Source: JAJFIE01 sp964344255 (lineage in GTDB: Bacteria; Pseudomonadota; Alphaproteobacteria; Rhodospirillales; Casp-alpha2). From it: a DNA stretch of 64,000 bases. The first letter of the stretch is position 1, and every line of letters begins with the position of its first letter. The position numbers were made by a program, and so were the translations under genes. The notes under the pieces were generated by a model. The model searched no databases and was not told where the DNA came from. It worked only from the letters and a program-made list of their open reading frames with translations. Of the stretch, positions 49,858 to 59,922 are shown piece after piece. The stretch lies in the NCBI GenBank assembly GCA_964344255.1, contig CAYFMQ010000001.1:248001-312000 (forward strand). The letters run 5' to 3'.

Positions 49858-51948
49858 TCATCCCTGATCAATCAAAGCATGCCATTCCGCTTCAGACAAT
49901 ATGGTGACGCCCAGTTCCTCGGCCTTCTTGGCCTTGGAACCCGCACCGGGCCCGGCGATGACATAATCCGTCTTCTTGGAAACCGAGCCCGCCACCTTGG
50001 CGCCCAGCATCTCGGCGCGGGCCTTGGCCTCGGACCTGCTCATGGTCTCAAGTGTGCCGGTAAAGACGACGGTCTTGCCTGCCACCGGTGAGGAACTTGT
50101 ATCGGGCGCCGCCACGTCCTCGATGGTGAGAACCGCTTCCAGGGCATCCAGAACATCCAGGTTGTGCCGCTCCCTGAAGAAATCGCTGAAAGCATCCGCC
50201 ACCGCATCGCCGATGCCGTCCAGGTCAACCAGATCCTGGCGTTCCTGCGTGCCGACGGTTGCCGCCATTTTCTCCATGGCGTCCCGCCAATCAGCCAATG
50301 ATCCGTAATGCCGGGCCAGCAATCGGGCCGTGGTTTGCCCGATATGGCGAATGCCCAAGGCATAGATAAAGCGGTCCAGGGGGATGGTACGGCGCTCGGC
50401 AATGGCGGCGATCAGGTTTTCCGCCGATTTTTCACCCCAGCCTTCCCGCTCGGTCAAATCATCCGAGCGCAAGGCGAAGATATCCGCCGGCGTCTTGATC
50501 AGGTTGTCATCGTAAAAGGCTTCGATGTGTTTCGAGCCAAAACCTTCGATATCGAAGGCGTCCCGGGATACGAAATGCTTGAGCCGCTCCACCACCTGCG
50601 CCCGGCACACAAGCCCGCCGCTGCACCGCCAGGCAACCTCGCCTTCCTCGCGCACGACAACGCTGTCGCATTCCGGGCAGGTTTTCGGGAATTCATAGGG
50701 CGCGGTATCGTCAGGGCGCTTCTCCTCGATCACACTGACGACCTGGGGAATCACGTCGCCGGCGCGCTGGATGATGACGCTGTCGCCGACTCTGACATCC
50801 AGCCGCCTGATCTCGTCTTCATTGTGCAGCGTTGCCCGACTGACGATGACTCCGCCGACGTTGACGGGCTCCAACTCCGCCACCGGCGTCAGCGCCCCGG
50901 TCCTGCCCACCTGGACCACGATATCGTTGATCACCGTCTGCGCCTTTTCTGCCGGGAACTTGTGGGCGATGGCCCATCGCGGCGCACGGCTGACGAAGCC
51001 CAAGCGCTCCTGCCAGTCGAGCCTGTTGACCTTGTAGACAATGCCGTCGATGTCATAGTCCAGCCCGGCGCGCTCCGCTTCCACATGGCGATACATGTCC
51101 ATGATTTCCGTGATCGACGTACAGACCTGCGCCAACGGATTAATCACGAAGCCCCAGGCCTCGAATTGTTTCAGGACGTCGCTGTGGGTTTCTCCCAAAG
51201 ATGCCGAAACCTCGCCCCAGGCATAGGCGAAAAACTTCAGAGGTCGCTCCGCCGTGATCGAGGGATCAAGCTGGCGCAGGCTGCCCGCCGCCGCATTGCG
51301 GGGATTGGCGAACACTTTTGCGCTTTTTTCCTCCTGTCTCTCGTTCAGGGCGGCGAAATCGGCCTTGCCCATGAAGATTTCACCGCGCACCTCCACGATA
51401 TCCGGCGCGCTGCCGGGTAATTGCTTGGGGATCTCGTTGTCCGGGAATGTCTGGATATTGCGCAACACGTCTTCGCCGACCGCGCCGTCACCGCGGGTCG
51501 CCGCTTGCATCAGTTTCCCCTGCTCGTAACGAAGCGAAACGGACAAGCCGTCGATCTTCGGTTCTGCCGCAATATCAACAGGCTCGTCGGGCGAAAGTGA
51601 CAGGAAACGCCGTATCCTATCGAGAAAATCGGTGACGTCTTCCTCGTTGAAGGCATTGCCCAGCGATAGCATGGGGCGGGCATGGGTTATCTTGCCGAAA
51701 CCGCTTGCCGCCGCAGCGCCGACCCGTTTGTTAGGGCTGTCGTCACGGATGAAATCGGGGAACAGCTTTTCGATCGCATCGTTGCGCTGCCTCAACGCGT
51801 CATAGGCGGCGTCGCTGATAACCGGGGCGTCTTTCTGGTGATAGGCCTGATCATGCGCGGCGATTTCATCCGCCAGGGCGCGAAGTTCCTCGGCTGCTTC
51901 CAGCGGGGTCAGGTCCTCAACCGCAACGTCGCGCAGGCTGTTGCTCAC
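49858..51948 (-). CDS. ligA: NAD-dependent DNA ligase
   Basis: A 696-residue LigA with the full set: Ia NAD-binding domain (AHDQAYHQKDAPVISDAAYDAL), adenylation Lys131 in EPKIDGLS, OB fold, a four-Cys zinc finger (CPECDSVV...CSGGLVCRAQ), HhH repeats and a C-terminal BRCT domain (VAGKTVVFTGTLETMSRSEAKARAEMLGAKVAGSVSKKTDYVIAG). It seals nicks in replication and repair. The start ATG overlaps the recN stop by 4 bp; the bamD-recN-ligA order is the usual one. Confidence 0.97.
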   Translation of the reverse strand: MSNSLRDVAVEDLTPLEAAEELRALADEIAAHDQAYHQKDAPVISDAAYDALRQRNDAIEKLFPDFIRDDSPNKRVGAAAASGFGKITHARPMLSLGNAFNEEDVTDFLDRIRRFLSLSPDEPVDIAAEPKIDGLSVSLRYEQGKLMQAATRGDGAVGEDVLRNIQTFPDNEIPKQLPGSAPDIVEVRGEIFMGKADFAALNERQEEKSAKVFANPRNAAAGSLRQLDPSITAERPLKFFAYAWGEVSASLGETHSDVLKQFEAWGFVINPLAQVCTSITEIMDMYRHVEAERAGLDYDIDGIVYKVNRLDWQERLGFVSRAPRWAIAHKFPAEKAQTVINDIVVQVGRTGALTPVAELEPVNVGGVIVSRATLHNEDEIRRLDVRVGDSVIIQRAGDVIPQVVSVIEEKRPDDTAPYEFPKTCPECDSVVVREEGEVAWRCSGGLVCRAQVVERLKHFVSRDAFDIEGFGSKHIEAFYDDNLIKTPADIFALRSDDLTEREGWGEKSAENLIAAIAERRTIPLDRFIYALGIRHIGQTTARLLARHYGSLADWRDAMEKMAATVGTQERQDLVDLDGIGDAVADAFSDFFRERHNLDVLDALEAVLTIEDVAAPDTSSSPVAGKTVVFTGTLETMSRSEAKARAEMLGAKVAGSVSKKTDYVIAGPGAGSKAKKAEELGVTILSEAEWHALIDQG

Positions 51949-53663
51949 GCGGCATCCCCTTGTCCTTTGGCGCCCTCTGACGCGCCCCCGTTAAGCAGGC
52001 TGAGCGCCGCCACCCGGGCTTCGGACGTGATGGTCGTACCGGACAGCATACGGGCAATTTCTTCTTCGCGGGTGTCGTTGTCCAGAACATCGACGGATGT
52101 CCTGACGCCGCCGCCATCCACGGCTTCCAGTTTGCTGACCCGCCAGTGGTGGATACCGCGCGCCGCCACCTGGGGCGAATGGGTCACCACCAGAACCTGC
52201 ACGTCATCGGCAAGGGACGCCAGGCGTTCGCCAACGGCCGCCGCCGTTGCGCCGCCGATGCCGCTGTCGACTTCATCGAATACGATGGTGGGGATGGGAT
52301 CGGCCTGAGCGCTCGCCAGGACCACCTTGAGCGCCAGCATCAGACGCGCCAGTTCACCACCCGAAGCCACTTTCCCGATAGGCCCCGGTTCGGTTCCGGG
52401 ATTGGTTGAAATCAGGAACGCCACCTTTTCCTTGCCGTGCCGGCCCCAGTCGCTTTCCTGCAGGGCATCGACAGACGACAGGAATTCGGCATTGCCCAGT
52501 TTCAACGGTGCGAGTTCCAGGGAGATAGCCTTCTCGAGCTTTTTCGCCGCTTTCCGGCGCTTGTCGCCCAGTTTGTCAGCCGCCGCATCATAGGCCTTGC
52601 GGGCCGCTTCTGCTTCCCGCCTTAACCGTTCGATATCCGCCCCGCCATCCTCGATGGCGTTTATCTGGGCTTCCATGTCCTGTTGAAGCTGGGCCAGGGC
52701 GTCAACCTCGACACCATGTTTTCGGCCCAGGGCACGGAGTGCAAACAACCGTTCCTCGGTCCGTTCCAGCCCGGCAGGGTCGAGATCGAGATCAATCCCC
52801 AATCGGGTCAACTCGGCTGACGCCTCGGCGACTTCCGCCGCGGCGCGGTCCAGCGTCTCGATGGCGGAGTCAAACCGCCCCTCCGCCTTGTCGGCGAGCT
52901 GGATCAGGTGGCGCATGGCTGATTGCAAGGCTGTCCCCACACCCTTGCCCTGTGACAGGTCGCTTTCCGCCGAAGAGATGGCGTCGGCGAATTTCTCGCC
53001 GTTCATCATGAGGGCGCGGGCTTCGGAAAGCTCTTTTTCCTCATCAGGCTGGGGCGCCATCTGGGCGATCTCGTTCAAGGAATGGCGCAGGTAATCCTCA
53101 TCCTGGCGGGCCTTCTCAAGGTCCTGCTCGGCCTTGGTGACGGCGGCCTCTTTTTCCTGCCAGTCATCCCAGGCATCGCCCGTTTCAGCCTGCTCCGGAC
53201 CAAGGCCGCCATAAGCGTCAAGCAACCCCCGGTGCGCCGCCGGGTTCAGCAGGCGCTGGTTCTCGAACTGGCCGTGAACTTCCGCCAGGGCATCGCCGAT
53301 TGCCCGCAGGGCGCCGACGGTCGTGGGCTCGCCGTTGACGAACGCCCGTGAGCGGCCATCCGCACCCAGGACGCGCTTGACGATCAGTCCATCCGCCTTC
53401 AGATCGGGCGTCAGGCCGTGTTCCTCAAGAACACCGCCGATCAGGTCTTCCGCCTCTTCAAACACCGCCGTCACGCTGGCCTGCTCCTCGCCCTGGCGCA
53501 CCAGGGCCGAATCGGCGCGCTCACCAAGGGCGAGGCCAAGGGAATCCAGCAGAATGGATTTACCGGCGCCGGTTTCACCGGTCAGCACCGTCAGGCCCGA
53601 CTGGAAAGTCAGGTCCAGCTTCTCGATCAACACTACATCGCGGATGGAAAGGCTTGTCAGCAT
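51945..53663 (-). CDS. recN: DNA repair protein RecN
   Basis: A 572-residue SMC-like ATPase: Walker A GETGAGKS (29-36) in LTVLTGETGAGKSILLDSLGLALGERAD, a coiled-coil middle, the signature VASGGELARLMLALK and Walker B TIVFDEVDSGIGG. RecN acts in double-strand break repair. It is translationally coupled to ligA by a 4-bp overlap and follows bamD by 30 bp. Confidence 0.96.
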   Translation of the reverse strand: MLTSLSIRDVVLIEKLDLTFQSGLTVLTGETGAGKSILLDSLGLALGERADSALVRQGEEQASVTAVFEEAEDLIGGVLEEHGLTPDLKADGLIVKRVLGADGRSRAFVNGEPTTVGALRAIGDALAEVHGQFENQRLLNPAAHRGLLDAYGGLGPEQAETGDAWDDWQEKEAAVTKAEQDLEKARQDEDYLRHSLNEIAQMAPQPDEEKELSEARALMMNGEKFADAISSAESDLSQGKGVGTALQSAMRHLIQLADKAEGRFDSAIETLDRAAAEVAEASAELTRLGIDLDLDPAGLERTEERLFALRALGRKHGVEVDALAQLQQDMEAQINAIEDGGADIERLRREAEAARKAYDAAADKLGDKRRKAAKKLEKAISLELAPLKLGNAEFLSSVDALQESDWGRHGKEKVAFLISTNPGTEPGPIGKVASGGELARLMLALKVVLASAQADPIPTIVFDEVDSGIGGATAAAVGERLASLADDVQVLVVTHSPQVAARGIHHWRVSKLEAVDGGGVRTSVDVLDNDTREEEIARMLSGTTITSEARVAALSLLNGGASEGAKGQGDAA

Positions 53664-53693
53664 ACGATCAGATCGACATCGGCAAGGGGTTGG

Positions 53694-54512
53694 TCACCAG
53701 AACTGATACCACGGATCGCCCTCGACGGGTTCCAGAATATTTCCCTCCACGAGCTGATAGGCGTCCAGATACCACGTGCTGCCCGGGAAATTATGCCCCA
53801 GGACGGCGGCGCTCTTGCGCGCTTCGTCGGTCAGACCGATGGCGAGGTATGATTCCGTCAGGCGCAGCAGGGCTTCCGGCACATGGGTTGTCGTCTGATA
53901 TCTTTCGATCACGGCCTTGAACCGGTTTATACCCGCCAGATAGTGCCCCTGATTCTGATAATACCGGCCGATATCCATTTCCTTGCCGGCAAGGGAATCA
54001 TAAGTCAGGTCCATCTTGACCTTGGCGTCGCGGGCATACTCGCTATCCGGAAAACGCGTCACAAGTTCATTCAGGGTCTTCAGCGCATCTTCGGTCATGC
54101 GCTGGTCGCGATCCGTCGTCGAGATCTGTTCGTAATAGCACAGCGCCTTCAGGTAATAGGCGTAGGGCACATCCTTGTTCGAAGGATGAAGCTGGATAAA
54201 CCGGTCGAGCGCAATAACGGCGTCATCGTACTTGTTTGCCTGGTAATAGGCGAATGCCGCCATGACCTGGGCCTTGATCGCCCATTTCGAATAGGGATGC
54301 TGGCGTTCAACCTCGTTAAACTCGTCTGCCGCCCGGGCATAACTCCCGCCCAACAACAGGGACTGGGCTGAATTGTAGAGGACATCCACCGGCTGTTCGA
54401 CATAGGGATCTTCTTCATCCCCGGCACAGGAGGAAAGCAGCAGGGGAACTGCAACGAAAGCGGCCGTCCACCACGGGGAGCGATTAAATCGGTTCATGGA
54501 AACTGTATTCAT
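53694..54512 (-). CDS. bamD: Outer membrane assembly lipoprotein BamD
   Basis: A 272-residue lipoprotein with lipobox LLSSC (Cys29, or Cys24 if translation starts at the ATG at 54497) and TPR-like repeats: PVDVLYNSAQSLLLGGSYARAADEFNEVERQHPYSKWAIKAQVM, then YYQANKYDDAVIALDRFIQLHPSNKDVPYAYYLKALCYYEQI and RFPDSEYARDAKVKMDL. It is part of the BAM complex that inserts outer-membrane beta-barrels. First gene of the bamD-recN-ligA group. Confidence 0.95.
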   Translation of the reverse strand: MNTVSMNRFNRSPWWTAAFVAVPLLLSSCAGDEEDPYVEQPVDVLYNSAQSLLLGGSYARAADEFNEVERQHPYSKWAIKAQVMAAFAYYQANKYDDAVIALDRFIQLHPSNKDVPYAYYLKALCYYEQISTTDRDQRMTEDALKTLNELVTRFPDSEYARDAKVKMDLTYDSLAGKEMDIGRYYQNQGHYLAGINRFKAVIERYQTTTHVPEALLRLTESYLAIGLTDEARKSAAVLGHNFPGSTWYLDAYQLVEGNILEPVEGDPWYQFW

Positions 54513-54628
54513 TGACGCCGTTATCTTGACGAAATCATTTTGTTGATCTGGGTGCCCGAAGGCCGTCAGACTATAGCATGCGGGTCCGATGAAAACGAAC
54601 CTTCGATCACCGGAAAAATGTGTTTTTT

Positions 54629-55594
54629 TCAGGCGCTCATGCCCTTTTCGTGGAATACATAGCCCAGTACGTTCATCAGCAACTGCGCCGCCAGGAACGA
54701 GGTCGAGCCGGTCAGGTCGTAATCCGGGGCCACTTCCACCAGGTCGATACCCACGACGTCGCCCCGTTTACTCAGGCCCTGCATGATTTCCAGCACTTCG
54801 TAGTAGTCAAACCCGCCGTGGCTGGGCGTTCCCGTTCCCGGCGCAATGGAGGGATCGAACCCGTCGATATCGATGGTCAGGTAGTAGCGCACGCCCTCCG
54901 GAACCAGGTCCAGGACGCCCTGCTTGCCCAGTCGGCGTACATCACGCACTGAAAGGATGGTCGAGCCGGCTTCCCTGGCCGCATTGTAATCATCGCGGTT
55001 CGACGAGGACACATTGCGGATGCCAAGTTGGGTAAAGCCGGTTACGTGGGACATTTCCGACGCCCGGCGCAGGGGATTGCCGTGGCCGTATCTTACGCCG
55101 TGGCGTTCATCGACGAAGTCCAGGTGCGCATCCACATGGATGATGTGCACCGGCGGCTGATCGTCAAAGGCGCGGATACAGGGAATGTGCACGGAGTGAT
55201 CGCCCCCCAGAACCACCGGCAAAGCGCCGGACTTGAGGATCTTGCGGACGCCAAATTCGATGTTGTCGTGGCTCTGGATGGTGTCGGTGTGGATGATATC
55301 CGCATCGCCGATATCGACCATACGGACCTTGTCCGTCGGCAGGTAGGTGATGTCGTCTTCGAAGTCGTAGGCGCCGCCGTGACCGAAGGAAAACAAGGTC
55401 GACGCCTCGCGAATGGAGCGCGGGCCGAAACGGGCGCCGGAACGGTACTGCGTTCCCATGTCGAAGGGTGCGCCCAGGATGGCGATGTCCGCGTCGATAG
55501 CGTCCCAGTCGAGGCAAACCGGTTGCTTGCCGAAGGTGCAGTGTCCGACAAACGGCAGGTTCAACCGCCCGGTGTCATAGGTGTTATCTGACAT
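54629..55594 (-). CDS. Agmatinase-type ureohydrolase
   Basis: A 321-residue ureohydrolase with the whole binuclear Mn site: H133 in GGDHSVHIP, D155/H157/D159 in HVDAHLDF, D242/D244 in TIDIDGFDPSIAP. GAPFDMGTQYRSGARFGPRSIREAS is the agmatinase-like N-terminal block. It is clearly closer to SpeB/guanidinobutyrase than the ureohydrolase at 15496, with which it shares length and motif positions. It hydrolyses a guanidino compound to urea plus amine. It is divergent from the amidohydrolase gene at 55759. Confidence 0.93.
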   Translation of the reverse strand: MSDNTYDTGRLNLPFVGHCTFGKQPVCLDWDAIDADIAILGAPFDMGTQYRSGARFGPRSIREASTLFSFGHGGAYDFEDDITYLPTDKVRMVDIGDADIIHTDTIQSHDNIEFGVRKILKSGALPVVLGGDHSVHIPCIRAFDDQPPVHIIHVDAHLDFVDERHGVRYGHGNPLRRASEMSHVTGFTQLGIRNVSSSNRDDYNAAREAGSTILSVRDVRRLGKQGVLDLVPEGVRYYLTIDIDGFDPSIAPGTGTPSHGGFDYYEVLEIMQGLSKRGDVVGIDLVEVAPDYDLTGSTSFLAAQLLMNVLGYVFHEKGMSA

Positions 55595-55758
55595 GTTTAA
55601 TCCCCAATGGCTTGTGAACGACTATCATAAATCATCGACCGATACAGGAACAGGGTGACTTTTCCCCTGCCGATTTTCATGTTCGTACAGACTTTTTTCA
55701 TTTTACGTTCTGAGCCAAGCCACCCTATGCTTATCCGACCTACAGGGGAGTTCGGCAC

Positions 55759-56961
55759 ATGTGGATCAGGGGCGCTCAGGTCTTCGACGTACACAACGGT
55801 TCTTTCAACAACTCCGATATCCGGGTGGAGAATGGCCGGATTGCCGAGATCGGCAAGGCGGCGGCCAAATCGGGCAATGATGACGATATCGACTTGGGTG
55901 GCGCCTATGTTCTGCCGGGTTTTATCGATTGTCACGTCCATATCACCATCAATACCCATAGCGGCGATCCGAACAATCCCTGGCGGGAGGCCTTGCCGGG
56001 AACAATAGCGATCTGGGCCGCCGGGGCGGCGAAGCGCATGCTCCATTGCGGCATCACCACGGCTCGTGAAGTGGGTGGCTGGGACTATCATGAAATCGCC
56101 GTGCGCGAGGCCATCAACGCCGGCTGGATCGAAGGTCCCAGGCTGTTTTGCGCCGGTCGTATCCTAACCCAGACGACCTCGACCAAACCTTACTTCTCCG
56201 GCATGTATGAGGAATGCGACGGTCCCGACGAAGTGCGCAAGGCGGCGCGCAAGCAGCTAGCCCACGGCGCCGACCTGATCAAGGTTTTGGCGTCCGGCGC
56301 CATGACATCCACCAAGTACGAACGCGCCGACGCCATTCAGTTACGCCCGGACGAATTACAGGCCGCCGTCGAGATCGCCACCGACAACTACACCCATGTG
56401 GCCGCCCATGCCCATGCCACGGAAGCCATCCGGAACGCCGCCGTATGCGGCTGCCGGTCCGTCGAGCACGGCACCTACGGCAACGAGGAGGTCTACGGCC
56501 TGATGAAAGAGCACGGCACGTTCCTGGTGCCGACAATCTGCGTCAGCGCCGCCATCTTCAACGACGAGCGCATCGCCAAGAACATGCCGCAACATATCTA
56601 TGACCGTTATACCGGCCTTCGCGCCATGCGGATCGCCAATATATCCCTGGCCCACAGGATGGGCGTGAAGATCGCCATGGGAACGGACGTTGGCACGCCC
56701 GGGAACCATGCCGGCGACAACATGCAGGAGCCGATCATGATGGTGAACGAGTGCGGCCTGTCGCCCGCGGAATGTATTCATGCGTCCACCTGGAACCCCG
56801 CCTGCCTGCTGGGCAGGGAAGATGACCTCGGCAGCATCGAGGAAGGCAAGATCGCCGACCTGATCGCACTGCCGGAAAACCCGCTTGAGGGTATCGAAGC
56901 GCTGAACGACGTGTTCTTCGTCATGAAGGAGGGCGAGGTTTACCGAAACGACCAGCTCTAA
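55759..56961 (+). CDS. Metal-dependent amidohydrolase (imidazolonepropionase/prolidase-like)
   Basis: A 400-residue amidohydrolase-superfamily enzyme starting at ATG after AGGGGAG. The metal ligands are H59 and H61 (CHVHIT), K175 in DLIKVLASGAM (the carboxylated-lysine position), H217 (VAAHAHATEA), H237 (VEHGTYG) and D310 (MGTDVGTPG). The wording KVLASGAMTSTKY and EHGTYG resembles the Sgx9260/prolidase-like and imidazolonepropionase groups that cleave N-acyl amino acids or dipeptides. No signal peptide. It might act with the agmatinase and transporter genes around it. Confidence 0.92.
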   Translation: MWIRGAQVFDVHNGSFNNSDIRVENGRIAEIGKAAAKSGNDDDIDLGGAYVLPGFIDCHVHITINTHSGDPNNPWREALPGTIAIWAAGAAKRMLHCGITTAREVGGWDYHEIAVREAINAGWIEGPRLFCAGRILTQTTSTKPYFSGMYEECDGPDEVRKAARKQLAHGADLIKVLASGAMTSTKYERADAIQLRPDELQAAVEIATDNYTHVAAHAHATEAIRNAAVCGCRSVEHGTYGNEEVYGLMKEHGTFLVPTICVSAAIFNDERIAKNMPQHIYDRYTGLRAMRIANISLAHRMGVKIAMGTDVGTPGNHAGDNMQEPIMMVNECGLSPAECIHASTWNPACLLGREDDLGSIEEGKIADLIALPENPLEGIEALNDVFFVMKEGEVYRNDQL

Positions 56962-56977
56962 GTTTTTGAAATCGATC

Positions 56978-57027
56978 GGATTCACACGTTTCGATGAAAC
57001 GCGCAGCGTTTCCATCGAACGTGATCC
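56978..57027. terminator. Long imperfect hairpin between convergent genes
   Basis: The core GAAACGC (56996-57002) and GCGTTTC (57006-57012) pair perfectly around a GCA loop, and the stem continues with small bulges through TTCGAT / ATCGAA and CACG / CGTG. It lies between the stops of the amidohydrolase and oxygenase genes and probably ends transcription from both sides, though T-runs are poor. Confidence 0.55.
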
Positions 57028-57030
57028 GGT

Positions 57031-57855
57031 CTAGCCAGGCAAACTTTCCAGGCCCGTACGACCATAGACCGTCAGGTTCACTTCCGGATCGCCGACAACG
57101 CCTGGCTCGTCTTCATAGACGAAAACGGCCATCATGCGGAGCGTATCGCCTTCCACCGGCGAAACCCGGTGCAGGGAATTGCACCCCCGGAAGATGGTCA
57201 ATTCGCCCGGATTCCGGCTGACGGTTTTGACCCTTTCCCGGCCGCCTAGCAGGACGTCTCGCATATAGGGAACATCCTCGTCGTCCTCGCCGTTCCGGGT
57301 ATTGGGGGCCAGTTCGAACAGGCCGCCCGTATCCGCCGCCTGCAGCATGAGCGTCATGGTGAAGGCGTTGGTTGAATCGTAATGCCAGGCCGACTGGTCA
57401 CCATCGCCGTAACAGATAACGTTGACGGGCTGCAGCGGATCTTCGCTGGGATAAAGGATATCGACGCCGACGATGGCAGCGACCATCTCCATGAAGGGCG
57501 GCCAGTAGTAGAGCGACTTGACGACGGCGTCTTCAGCGAACAGGTCGGCGGCGACCATCCGGTAGCTGGCGTGATTGAAGATATTACGCGGATGGTCATC
57601 ATCCAACCCGGGTGATCCCTCACGCTGCAGGTAACAGTTTCGCATGGAGCTTGCCGGGTTCGCCCTGTCCAGAAGCGACTTCGCTTCGTGAGCTGCTCTC
57701 TCGATGGCGTCGGCAAGGATAAAGCCTGGCAAGGAGCAGTACTGCTGTCCGTCAAGGTCTCTGCGGGCGGACCTGATCATGTCCTGAAGCGCACCGTCAT
57801 CCCTGCCGTCCAGGGGATAGCGTGAAAAATCGATGGGCGGGATCTTGTGTTCCAT
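57031..57855 (-). CDS. Non-heme Fe(II)/2-oxoglutarate-dependent oxygenase (ArpA/PhyH-like)
   Basis: From the ATG at 57855 the product has 274 residues (GTG at 57861 is the other start). It has the double-stranded beta-helix iron site: H-X-D in SAWHYDSTNAFT (H160, D162 counted from 57861), then LHRVSPVEGDTLRMM with H231 and R242 for 2-oxoglutarate. This pattern occurs in ArpA/HalD-type proteins related to the BesD amino-acid halogenases; but here the Asp of the iron triad is present, so hydroxylation is expected rather than halogenation. A free amino acid or a small amine is a reasonable substrate. It is next to the DppDF-type gene on the same strand. Confidence 0.85.
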   Translation of the reverse strand: MEHKIPPIDFSRYPLDGRDDGALQDMIRSARRDLDGQQYCSLPGFILADAIERAAHEAKSLLDRANPASSMRNCYLQREGSPGLDDDHPRNIFNHASYRMVAADLFAEDAVVKSLYYWPPFMEMVAAIVGVDILYPSEDPLQPVNVICYGDGDQSAWHYDSTNAFTMTLMLQAADTGGLFELAPNTRNGEDDEDVPYMRDVLLGGRERVKTVSRNPGELTIFRGCNSLHRVSPVEGDTLRMMAVFVYEDEPGVVGDPEVNLTVYGRTGLESLPG

Positions 57856-57876
57856 TATCACCTCGGCATCACGCAG

Positions 57877-59919
57877 CTAGTTCACCAGGGGATGGTGGCA
57901 GGTAACAAAACGGCCATCGGACAACTGGGTCTCATCTGGGTGCTCGGCCTTGCACTGTTCCGTTGCGTATTTGCAGCGGGTGTGGAACTCACAACCCGAC
58001 GGGCGGTTCGCCAGGCTGGGCACTTCGCCTTCGATAGAAACCAGCGTGCGGCGCTTGTCCGGGTCCGGTTGCGGCACACCCTTCACCAGGGCTTCCGTAT
58101 AGGGATGGGCTGGATTGTCGAATATCTTTTCGCAATTGCCGCGCTCGACCAGTCTGCCCAGGTACATGATCGCCAGATGATCGCTGATATGACGTACAAC
58201 GGGCAGGTTGTGGCTGATGATCATGTAGCCGAGGCCATGCTCCGACTGGAGGTTGCTCATCAGGTTGAGAATCTCCCCCTGCACCGATACATCCAGGCCG
58301 GCGGTGGGTTCGTCGGCGATGATCAGTTTCGGATTGAGCGCCAGTGCACGGGCGACGCCGACTCGGCGCGCCTGACCGCCGGAAAGCTCATGCGGATAAC
58401 GCGACAGGAAGTTCCGGGGCAGGCTGACCATATCACACAGCCGGTCCGCTTCCGCGTTCAGGTCGGCCTTGGAAAATCCGTGAATTTCAAAAGGCTCCGT
58501 GATCAGGGACCGTACGGTCTGGCGTGGGCTCAAGGACCCTACAGGATCCTGGAACATCATCGCCATGTCACGTCGCAGCGGCATGAAGGCGCGCTTGGAA
58601 AGCCCGACGAGTTCCCTTCCTTCGAAAACAGCTGAGCCGGAATGTACATGAACCAGTCCTAAGATGGCGCGGCCCAGCGTCGTCTTACCCGAGCCGCTTT
58701 CACCGACAAGACCCAGGGTCTCCCCGGCTTTCAGCGACAGGGACGCATGCAGCACGGCATCCACATGAGGATCGTCCACGCCCTTGGTCAGGGCCTTGAT
58801 GCTTCCCATGATCCGGAAACGGACACGCAGGTCATTCACGTCGAGCAGCGGAGCCGCATCAGCCTGCAGCGTTTTCGCTGCCTCGCCATTGGTTGAAACG
58901 GCGGACTTGCCATTGCCGCCTGATCCGGCGGCGCCTTCGGGTGCGGCGGAACTGTCGAGCAGATGGCAGCGGGCCTTGTGCCCGTCATCGCCGACGGGAT
59001 GATCCCCCGGACGGGAGTCTCTGCACGCCGGATAGGCCATGGGACAGCGTGATGCGAAGACGCATCCCACCGGTTTGTTGTGCAGGTCCGGCACGTCGCC
59101 GGGAATGGTCGGCAGGTACCGGGTTCTTGTCAGCTCCCGCGCCGGATCGCATTCCAGCAGCGCCCTGGTGTAGGGGTGGGATGCATTGTAGAAAATCTCG
59201 CGCACGTCACCGTGCTCGACGACCTCGCCCGCATACATGACGACGACCTCGTCACAAAGCTCGGCGATCAGGCCCAGGTTATGGGACACGACCATGATCG
59301 TCGCCCCCATCTCGGCCTGCAGCTCGCGGATCAGGTGAATGATCTGCGCCTCCATGGTCACGTCGAGCGCCGTGGTCGGCTCGTCGGCGATCAGCAGCAA
59401 CGGGTCCATCAGCAGCGCCATGGCGATTCCGGCGCGCTGGCGCATGCCGCCGCTGAACTGGTGCGGATACTGGACAATGCGGGCTTCCGGGTCGGGAATG
59501 CCGACCCGGCGCATGATGTCGACGGCGCGCTTGCGTTTTTCCTGCTCCGAAATGTTCTTGCGCCGGTAGAGGATATCCGACATCTGCTGGTTGTAGGACA
59601 GCACCGGCGACTGCGATGTCATGGGATCCTGAAAGACAATGGAGACCTTTTCGCCGCGGAAATCGCGCAGCGCCTTGTCCTTGTATTTCAGCACGTCCTC
59701 GCCGTTGAAGATCGCCTCGCCCCCTTCCACGACGCCGTTGCTGGCAAGCAGTTGGGTGATGGTCCAGATCACCGTGCTCTTGCCCGAGCCGCTCTCGCCC
59801 ACGACACCAACGATCTTGCCTTTGGGCACCTTGAAGCTGACGTCGCGGAGCGCATGCACGCGACCGCGCGGGGTTCTGAAATCCACGTCCACATTCCGGA
59901 TATCCAGCAGCGTTTCCAT
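57877..59919 (-). CDS. Fused DppD-DppF type peptide ABC transporter ATPase
   Basis: A 680-residue protein with two complete ABC domains in one chain. Domain 1 (about 1-265): Walker A GESGSGKST (41-49), signature FSGGMRQRAGIAMAL, Walker B LLIADEPTTALD, ending with the DppD-type Cys-rich tail (PVGCVFASRCPMAYPACRDS). A linker rich in Gly/Ala (about 320-350) follows, then domain 2: GESGSGKTT (about 405), LSGGQARRVGVARAL, LIIADEPTAGLD and a second tail (PSGCEFHTRCKYATEQC). It powers uptake of dipeptides, oligopeptides or similar. It lies 3 bp behind the chimeric permease gene. Confidence 0.95.
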   Translation of the reverse strand: METLLDIRNVDVDFRTPRGRVHALRDVSFKVPKGKIVGVVGESGSGKSTVIWTITQLLASNGVVEGGEAIFNGEDVLKYKDKALRDFRGEKVSIVFQDPMTSQSPVLSYNQQMSDILYRRKNISEQEKRKRAVDIMRRVGIPDPEARIVQYPHQFSGGMRQRAGIAMALLMDPLLLIADEPTTALDVTMEAQIIHLIRELQAEMGATIMVVSHNLGLIAELCDEVVVMYAGEVVEHGDVREIFYNASHPYTRALLECDPARELTRTRYLPTIPGDVPDLHNKPVGCVFASRCPMAYPACRDSRPGDHPVGDDGHKARCHLLDSSAAPEGAAGSGGNGKSAVSTNGEAAKTLQADAAPLLDVNDLRVRFRIMGSIKALTKGVDDPHVDAVLHASLSLKAGETLGLVGESGSGKTTLGRAILGLVHVHSGSAVFEGRELVGLSKRAFMPLRRDMAMMFQDPVGSLSPRQTVRSLITEPFEIHGFSKADLNAEADRLCDMVSLPRNFLSRYPHELSGGQARRVGVARALALNPKLIIADEPTAGLDVSVQGEILNLMSNLQSEHGLGYMIISHNLPVVRHISDHLAIMYLGRLVERGNCEKIFDNPAHPYTEALVKGVPQPDPDKRRTLVSIEGEVPSLANRPSGCEFHTRCKYATEQCKAEHPDETQLSDGRFVTCHHPLVN

Positions 59920-59922
59920 GCC

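Noticed and set aside
57031..57855. BesD-like amino-acid halogenase
   Set aside because: Halogenases of this type have Gly in place of the iron-binding carboxylate (H-X-G); here H-Y-D is intact, so a hydroxylase is more likely.
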